Source: Vampirovibrionales bacterium
Lineage (GTDB): Bacteria; Cyanobacteriota; Vampirovibrionia; Vampirovibrionales; Vampirovibrionaceae
Length of the DNA: 64,000 bases
Direction of reading: 5' to 3'
Assembly (NCBI GenBank): GCA_016712355.1
Contig: JADJRF010000005.1
Location: 1,674,001-1,738,000 of the forward strand
A program made the position numbers and the translations under genes. The notes beneath the pieces were generated by a model, which did not search any database, was not told the origin of the DNA, and saw nothing but the letters and a program-made list of their open reading frames with translations. This document shows positions 59,518 through 64,000 of the stretch, piece after piece. How positions within the stretch are numbered: position 1 is the first letter of the stretch; each line of letters begins with the position of its first letter.

Positions 59518-60063
59518 TCAGGCCCGCGATGGCGTTGCCTTGGACGATTCCAGCGCAAGCAACGCGCGTTTGACTTCCAGCCCCTGGGTTCCCTGATACC
59601 CACCAAGGCCTCCGTCTGCCGTAATCACACGGTGACACGGAACGACAATAGGCAGCGGATTGCGTCGGTTTGCCTGGCCAATCGCTCGCGATGCGCCTGG
59701 TTTGTTCAGTTGACGCGCGATCTCGGCGTAAGAACGCGTTTGGCCATAGGGGATCGCTTTGAGGGCGCGCCAGACGTCTTTCTGAAAAGGCGTGCCGTCT
59801 TCTTCGCTTATCGCCAAACCATCGAACGCTTGCGCATCGCCAGCGAAATATCGTCGAAACCTGCCGACAATCTCTGTCATTTCGGCAGAAAGGCCATCAT
59901 AAGAAAGCGGCGCATCGGATGGCAGAAAATCGACGGCAGCCAGCGCCCCATCGCTTAGGCGCAAGCCCAGGCGACCCAAGGGAGTGTCAATCACAGCGGC
60001 TTCGACAGTTTTTTCAATTGTCTGCTTCCTAACTGCGGAATCGGACGCCTTGATAGAACCCAT
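59518..60063 (-). CDS. ogt: Methylated-DNA-[protein]-cysteine S-methyltransferase
   Basis: This suicide enzyme repairs O6-methylguanine. The C-terminal DNA-binding domain has the acceptor-Cys motif IVVPCHRVI, the preceding TPFQKDVWRALKAIPYGQTRSYAEIA (helix-turn-helix region) and the following GGLGGYQGTQGLEVKRALL. Only the N-terminal 80 residues of the usual ribonuclease-like domain are present, with no AraC-type half, so it is Ogt-like rather than Ada. The ATG at 60063 follows GGGAGG at 8 nt and overlaps the B-box gene by 35 nt; the longer start at 60132 is improbable. Confidence 0.92.
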   Translation of the reverse strand: MGSIKASDSAVRKQTIEKTVEAAVIDTPLGRLGLRLSDGALAAVDFLPSDAPLSYDGLSAEMTEIVGRFRRYFAGDAQAFDGLAISEEDGTPFQKDVWRALKAIPYGQTRSYAEIARQLNKPGASRAIGQANRRNPLPIVVPCHRVITADGGLGGYQGTQGLEVKRALLALESSKATPSRA

Positions 60064-60562
60064 GCCAGCAACCTCCCAGTAACAGGGCGTGATGCAGCCA
60101 GAGTGGGCCCATAACGGGCAAACTGGCATCAAACGAGTACAGGAACACGCCCGGCGGAAAAAATACCATCATAGTATACGCCCAATACGCCAAGATTCCT
60201 CCTGCGACGCTGGCCATCGTCACCACTGCCATTCGCCGCGATAACTTGTTGCCGCTGGCGCGTTGAATCAGCTTGCCAATCAGCATGCCGCCCAAATACG
60301 CCGCAACCAGCGTGATCCATGACCACCCCATGGCAAATGACTCTGTCGCCCAGCAGGCAGCCGCCCCGGCGACCATGCCGAGCGAGATGGCCACGGCGTA
60401 TTGCATTGGGGAGGCTTTCAGGACATGGCTTTCAGTTTTGTTGACGCACGTCTTGCACTTCAGCCCGACCGGACATGTCACCATGCATTTGGGGCAAATG
60501 GGCTTTTCGCACTGCGAACATTGCAAGCGCGTTTCAGTATGCGGATGAGCGGCGCAGCGCAT
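60029..60562 (-). CDS. B-box zinc-finger membrane protein
   Basis: A 177-residue protein. The N-terminal 45 residues contain a B-box-like zinc finger (CAAHPHTETRLQCSQCEKPICPKCMVTCPVGLKCKTC; eight Cys plus His ligands). The rest has about four hydrophobic segments (AVAISLGMVAGAAACW, WITLVAAYLGGMLIGKLI, VVTMASVAGGILAYWAYTMMVF, LWLHHALLLGGCW). B-box plus membrane proteins occur next to rhomboid proteases and other genes in many bacteria; no rhomboid motif is present here. It overlaps ogt at the stop. The function is unknown. Confidence 0.75.
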   Translation of the reverse strand: MRCAAHPHTETRLQCSQCEKPICPKCMVTCPVGLKCKTCVNKTESHVLKASPMQYAVAISLGMVAGAAACWATESFAMGWSWITLVAAYLGGMLIGKLIQRASGNKLSRRMAVVTMASVAGGILAYWAYTMMVFFPPGVFLYSFDASLPVMGPLWLHHALLLGGCWHGFYQGVRFRS

Positions 60563-60574
60563 GGCGCATGATCT

Positions 60575-61516
60575 CTATCGAATCAGAAGGGCAATGGAGT
60601 TAAAGCCCCGTGTGGCAAAGAGTGCAAGCATTAGCAGACCCATCGCCCAGCAATAAATGGCGAAGGCTTTTAAGCCGTGGGTAGCCACGTAGCGAATGAA
60701 ATATTTGATGCAGAAATAGCCCACGATAGCCGAAACGGCCACGCCGGTGAGCATCACGGGCCAGTTAAAATGTCCGTCCAGGCCCATATCGCGCATTTTC
60801 CAGTAATCGTACAGTGGCGCGATAATAAAAATGGGGATGCTGATGATAAAGGCGTAGCGCGTGGCTGTCAGGCGGTCCAGACCGCTGACCAGACCGCCGG
60901 AAATCGTTGAGCCTGAACGGGAGATGCCATGGAAAATGGCGGCCACGCCCTGGAATAATCCGACAATGATGGCTCTTTTCGACGTCAATGGCGCGCCTTC
61001 CCCTTGACGGCGCGAGGCATAGGAATCCGTAAACCATAGCAGCCCGCCGGTCACCATTAAGTGAATCGCCACCCAATGCGGATGCGCCAGGTAAAAATCA
61101 GACAGGTCGTGAATATGCGCGCTCGTCCAGCCCATTGCGCCCATCACGAGCTTGGAGCCAAACAGCATCACGACGATAAAAATCATGGTGGTTATCGTGG
61201 TGAGAATACCTTGCCAGGGCAGTTGCTTGAGGTCGAATTTTCCGAGGTGCTGCGGTACGTCAAGTTTGTTGGTCTGGCCGATCATTGTATAGAAAATCGC
61301 CGTCAAGTCGCGGCGGAAGTAGAATAGAACAGCCAGCAACGTCCCGACGTGCAGTAAAATGTCATAGAACTCGTCTTCGCCCAGCAGCGTGCGTTCGCTC
61401 CAGCCGTACAGCTTAAAGAGCGCATCTGTAAAGATCAGGTGCGCCGTACTACTGACGGGCAGAAACTCCGTAAGACCTTGTAAAACCGCCTTGACGAGCG
61501 CATGTCCGATATCCAC
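60575..61516 (-). CDS. uppP: Undecaprenyl-diphosphate phosphatase
   Basis: UppP (BacA family) recycles the lipid carrier needed for peptidoglycan and O-antigen synthesis at the inner membrane. The 313-residue, eight-helix protein has the two catalytic repeats: LQGLTEFLPVSSTAHLIF (about residues 12-29) and FQGVAAIFHGISRSGSTISGGLVSGLDR (about 189-216). This is normal for the family. It fits with the glycan genes at 15.5-22 kb. It lies 12 nt upstream of the B-box gene on the same strand, so they may be co-transcribed. Confidence 0.96.
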   Translation of the reverse strand: MDIGHALVKAVLQGLTEFLPVSSTAHLIFTDALFKLYGWSERTLLGEDEFYDILLHVGTLLAVLFYFRRDLTAIFYTMIGQTNKLDVPQHLGKFDLKQLPWQGILTTITTMIFIVVMLFGSKLVMGAMGWTSAHIHDLSDFYLAHPHWVAIHLMVTGGLLWFTDSYASRRQGEGAPLTSKRAIIVGLFQGVAAIFHGISRSGSTISGGLVSGLDRLTATRYAFIISIPIFIIAPLYDYWKMRDMGLDGHFNWPVMLTGVAVSAIVGYFCIKYFIRYVATHGLKAFAIYCWAMGLLMLALFATRGFNSIALLIR

Positions 61517-61638
61517 GTTTCAAAACCTCTGTAGCCAGATAACCCATAAACGATTGCGAAAACGCATGCCGCAGGCCTGCGTCTGGCCCCGTCCTTGGCA
61601 TTGTAATACGAAAACGCGTTTGAGAAACGCCGCTCGTC

Positions 61639-62985
61639 TTATCGCAGCTGGTCCCGGCTCTCCCAGACTTTTTCAAAGGCCCGAACCACGTCGTCGAGAT
61701 CGCTGCGCGTCATGCCCGGCGTCATCAGTTCGTGGTTAAACAGGCGCTCAAAATGCATTTGCTCCGCAACGGGGCAAATGCCCTGACCGTAATCCACCGA
61801 GCCGCCGTAATGCGGACTCGTCCAGGGAAACCCGTTGCGCCCGAAGGCAATGCGTTTCTGGAACATCGGCTGTAAGTACAGCGGACGCAGGTAACCGCAC
61901 GCGATGCGCACGCCAAGGCCTTCGCGCAATTCCGACGGGGCCAGTTCGGCTTTGACGGCGTTGATGAAATCATTGCGCGAAATACCTTCCGCTGCTTCCG
62001 GCTTGAATTGCAGCGGGTGGAAGTAGAAAGAATGCGTGGTCCCTTCTCTCACGCGCGTGGGCTCGATGCAGGGGAGCGCGCCCAGACGTTCGTTTAAATA
62101 CTGCGTGTTGTGCACGCGCTGGTTCAGGAGGCCTTCGAGTTTTTTAAGCTGTTCGCGTCCAATCGCCGCCTCCAGTTCCGTCATGCGGTAATTAAAGCCG
62201 ATCATATTCACCAGATCCGCTTCGCCGATCTCCCGTACGCCGCCATAATGCTGGTCAGATAACACCGCTTCCGCGTGATTGCGAATTAATCGCGCGCGTT
62301 CGGCGAGTTCGTCGTTATCCGTGACAATAAGTCCGCCTTCGCCGGTATGAATATGCTTATGATAATTGAGAGAATAAACCCCCACATCTGCCAGCGTTCC
62401 GGCGAAGCGCTCGCGATATTTCGCGCCGGGGGCTTGCGCGCAGTCTTCAATTATTTTCAGGTTGCGTTTGCGCGCAATGGCGTTGATGGCGTCGGCATCG
62501 TAAGGCTGGCCAAAAATATCCACAATGATAATGGCGCGCGTGCGCTCAGTAATACGCGCTTCAACCGATTGCGCGTCGAGGCAATAATGCTGCGGCTCGA
62601 TATCCGCGAAAACCGGAATCGCGCCATAGGTCAGCGGGGCCGTCGCCGAGGCGGACATAGTGTAAGGCGACACAATGACCTCGTCGCCCGGTTCAATGCC
62701 GCATGCGCCCACCGCCGCATATAAAGCCGAGGTGGCGGAATTCACCGCGATCGCGTGCTTTACTTTAAAATAGGAGGCCCATTCCGCTTCAAACGCCTGA
62801 ATCTCTTCCCCACCGTAGAAATCGCTATGCCAACTTCCCAAAAAACGTGACAGCACTCCTCTTTCCATCACGCGCTGAACGGCTTGACGTTCTTCTGCCC
62901 CGATGGTGCGATAGCCTGGAAAATAGTGGTCGCGAATCTTTTCGCCGCCGTGAATCGCCAGTTTTCGCGTGACAAGCCCTTGCAT
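61639..62985 (-). CDS. DegT/DnrJ/EryC1/StrS-family sugar aminotransferase
   Basis: A 448-residue PLP-dependent enzyme. It has the family core: ASYFKVKHAIAVNSATSALYAAVGACGIEPGDEVIVSPYT, then IIEDCAQAPGAKYRERFAGTLADVGVYSLNYHKHIHTGEGG (PLP-binding Lys in NYHKH), and MTELEAAIGREQLKKL. Such enzymes aminate nucleotide-linked keto sugars for surface polysaccharides. The N-terminus (KLAIHGGEKIRDHYFPGYRTIGAEERQAV) and C-terminus extend beyond the usual 370-400 residues. It runs in the same direction as the Gfo/Idh/MocA gene upstream (53 nt apart), so they likely act in one sugar pathway. The substrate is not known. Confidence 0.9.
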   Translation of the reverse strand: MQGLVTRKLAIHGGEKIRDHYFPGYRTIGAEERQAVQRVMERGVLSRFLGSWHSDFYGGEEIQAFEAEWASYFKVKHAIAVNSATSALYAAVGACGIEPGDEVIVSPYTMSASATAPLTYGAIPVFADIEPQHYCLDAQSVEARITERTRAIIIVDIFGQPYDADAINAIARKRNLKIIEDCAQAPGAKYRERFAGTLADVGVYSLNYHKHIHTGEGGLIVTDNDELAERARLIRNHAEAVLSDQHYGGVREIGEADLVNMIGFNYRMTELEAAIGREQLKKLEGLLNQRVHNTQYLNERLGALPCIEPTRVREGTTHSFYFHPLQFKPEAAEGISRNDFINAVKAELAPSELREGLGVRIACGYLRPLYLQPMFQKRIAFGRNGFPWTSPHYGGSVDYGQGICPVAEQMHFERLFNHELMTPGMTRSDLDDVVRAFEKVWESRDQLR

Positions 62986-63038
62986 GAAAGCCTCTCCCAG
63001 TTAACGGAGGCTTATTTTAGCACCAAGACGCGCGCGCC

Positions 63039-64000
63039 TTAAATCAACGATTTACAAAGCTTTAGAGTTTGCAGCGCGTCGCGTCCCGAGCAAAGCAGCG
63101 GCGCGCCATGACGCAGCGCCTGATATAAATTGTCGGCGGCGAAGGCGAGCGCGCGGGTATAATCCGTCATCTCGCACGAGGTTGGGCGCAGTCCCTGATA
63201 GCCGGCGAACAGGGGATCCGGCGCGATGTCAAAAATTTCAAGCTGACGGCAGCACTCGCTTAGACGGATCCTGCCGCGCTCAAACATCAGATCGATTTCC
63301 ATCAGAGTATATAGGCGAGAATCAATCGCTTTCAAATAAAATTGTTTCTGACGAGTGCTTTCTAAAAGAGCGCTTACGCTGGGATCCGATTCTGTATAAT
63401 CGTAGATTGTCTCGCCTATGCTCTTATGGTCTGCCACCGGACTCAGCGTCCCCACAAAAAATTGAACCAAATCCAGTAAATGCGATCCATTATGCAGCAA
63501 GCCTTTACCATACATGCCGCAGCCGCCTATAAAATCGCCATAGCGTCCGGTCTGAATGTTGCGCCTGAGGGTTTGAAGCTGTGGTACATAACGACGCGTA
63601 TAATTAACCGCCAACGCAATCGATTGCTGTTGATAAAGCGAGAGAATACGATCCGCCTGATTTAAATCTGTCGCCAGCGGTTTTTCGCAAAAAACCAGTT
63701 GAACGGGATAAGTGGCCAATTTTTGCAGCAGTTCGGCGTGAACCTCGTCTGGCGCGGTAATGCAGGCAATATCAATAGCCTGGTTCTGGAACGCCGCTGC
63801 AACGCTGGAAAACGCCTGTCCGCCCCAGCGCGCTTGCGCCTGTTGAGATCGAGACGGTTGCGCATCGTAAAACCCGACCAGACGAAACCGCGGATCCGCC
63901 GTAAAGGCATGCGCGTGCGTTAAAATAGCGACGTCTTGCGGCGTGTCATAAAACGCGCCGATCTGCCCGGCCCCGATAATCAAGACGTTTAGAATTGCTT
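63039..64000 (-). CDS. Gfo/Idh/MocA-family oxidoreductase, 5' end outside window
   Basis: At least 320 residues are visible; the reading frame stays open to the window edge, so the true start lies beyond 64000 (the TTG near 63983 is inside the gene). The Rossmann beta-alpha motif VLIIGAGQIGAFYD is at the edge. Next come VGFYDAQPSRSQQAQARWG, ACITAPDEVHAELLQKLAT, VFCEKPLATDLNQADRIL (the family EKP motif) and the C-terminal domain with NGSHLLDLVQFFVG. It is NAD(P)-dependent and acts on sugars or inositols; the pairing with a DegT-type aminotransferase suggests nucleotide-sugar modification for surface glycans. Confidence 0.9.
   Translation of the reverse strand, partial: AILNVLIIGAGQIGAFYDTPQDVAILTHAHAFTADPRFRLVGFYDAQPSRSQQAQARWGGQAFSSVAAAFQNQAIDIACITAPDEVHAELLQKLATYPVQLVFCEKPLATDLNQADRILSLYQQQSIALAVNYTRRYVPQLQTLRRNIQTGRYGDFIGGCGMYGKGLLHNGSHLLDLVQFFVGTLSPVADHKSIGETIYDYTESDPSVSALLESTRQKQFYLKAIDSRLYTLMEIDLMFERGRIRLSECCRQLEIFDIAPDPLFAGYQGLRPTSCEMTDYTRALAFAADNLYQALRHGAPLLCSGRDALQTLKLCKSLI

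Noticed and set aside
1..64000. Cyanobacterial HIP1 octamer GCGATCGC as a lineage marker
   Set aside because: I noticed only about five copies (e.g. 2252, 2916, 17310, 31232, 40729), far below the density seen in HIP1-rich Cyanobacteria, so it does not support or exclude a cyanobacterial relative.

Overview
The window is a gene-dense stretch of a GC-rich bacterial chromosome with about 55 protein genes and no rRNA, tRNA, CRISPR array or insertion sequence that I could find. The organism looks diderm and flagellated: it has FlhA, a Wza-type export protein, lipoboxes, FabI and a very large exported repeat protein. It makes lysine precursors with an LL-diaminopimelate aminotransferase of the DapL type. 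Its cytochrome b has b6-type histidine spacing, and it carries the [FeFe]-hydrogenase maturase HydF. This combination would suit a non-photosynthetic relative of Cyanobacteria (Vampirovibrionia) or another deep diderm phylum. That placement is inference; the HIP1 octamer is not enriched and no single marker settles it.

Layout. 1-8.5 kb: rarA (cut by the window edge), an unusual ATPase-like protein with a UvrD-type C-terminus, fabI, a zinc-ribbon membrane protein, a TIGR01777 epimerase-like protein, a YibE/F-like membrane protein and ruvB. 9-14 kb: one 1681-residue exported repeat protein. 14.2-22 kb: rnc, a 59-residue small protein behind a near-consensus promoter, then a surface-polysaccharide block (Wzz-like, Wzy-like, Wzx-like, GT2 glycosyltransferase). 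22-29 kb: an RDD/SpoIIM divergent pair, flhA, an EF-hand protein with an internal duplication, and an AT-hook nucleoid protein. 29-36 kb: a three-gene exported module (SGNH hydrolase, LamG-like protein, small secreted protein), a CHASE2-GGDEF cyclase and proB. 36-45.5 kb: a Wza-like exporter, tsaD, two small envelope proteins, dapL, prmA-rsmE, aspA-hydF and an isoprenylcysteine-methyltransferase-like protein.

45.5-51 kb: a ygaVP-type sulfane-sulfur sensor/rhodanese pair with an operator on the start codon, a TPR-retropepsin fusion, a nuclease lipoprotein, and hbd with thiolase. 51-55.3 kb: a four-gene respiratory cluster that joins a Rieske protein and a full-length cytochrome b to two CydA-like membrane proteins, one of them carrying a cytochrome c domain. 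55.5-64 kb: an SRPBCC exported protein, membrane proteins, a YkgJ-type Cys cluster protein, a TPR protein, ogt, a B-box membrane protein, uppP, and a sugar-aminotransferase plus Gfo/Idh/MocA pair that runs off the end.

Genes within operons are tightly packed, with frequent ATGA start/stop overlaps, and several convergent neighbours overlap at their 3' ends. The polysaccharide genes (15.5-22, 35.9-37 and 60.6-64 kb) probably serve one envelope programme although they are scattered. The candidates for unusual biology are the hybrid Rieske/cytochrome b/CydA-like cluster, the giant repeat protein, the P-loop-less ATPase-like protein, the coupled aspA-hydF pair, and an RNase III in which a metal-binding Asp is replaced by Cys.
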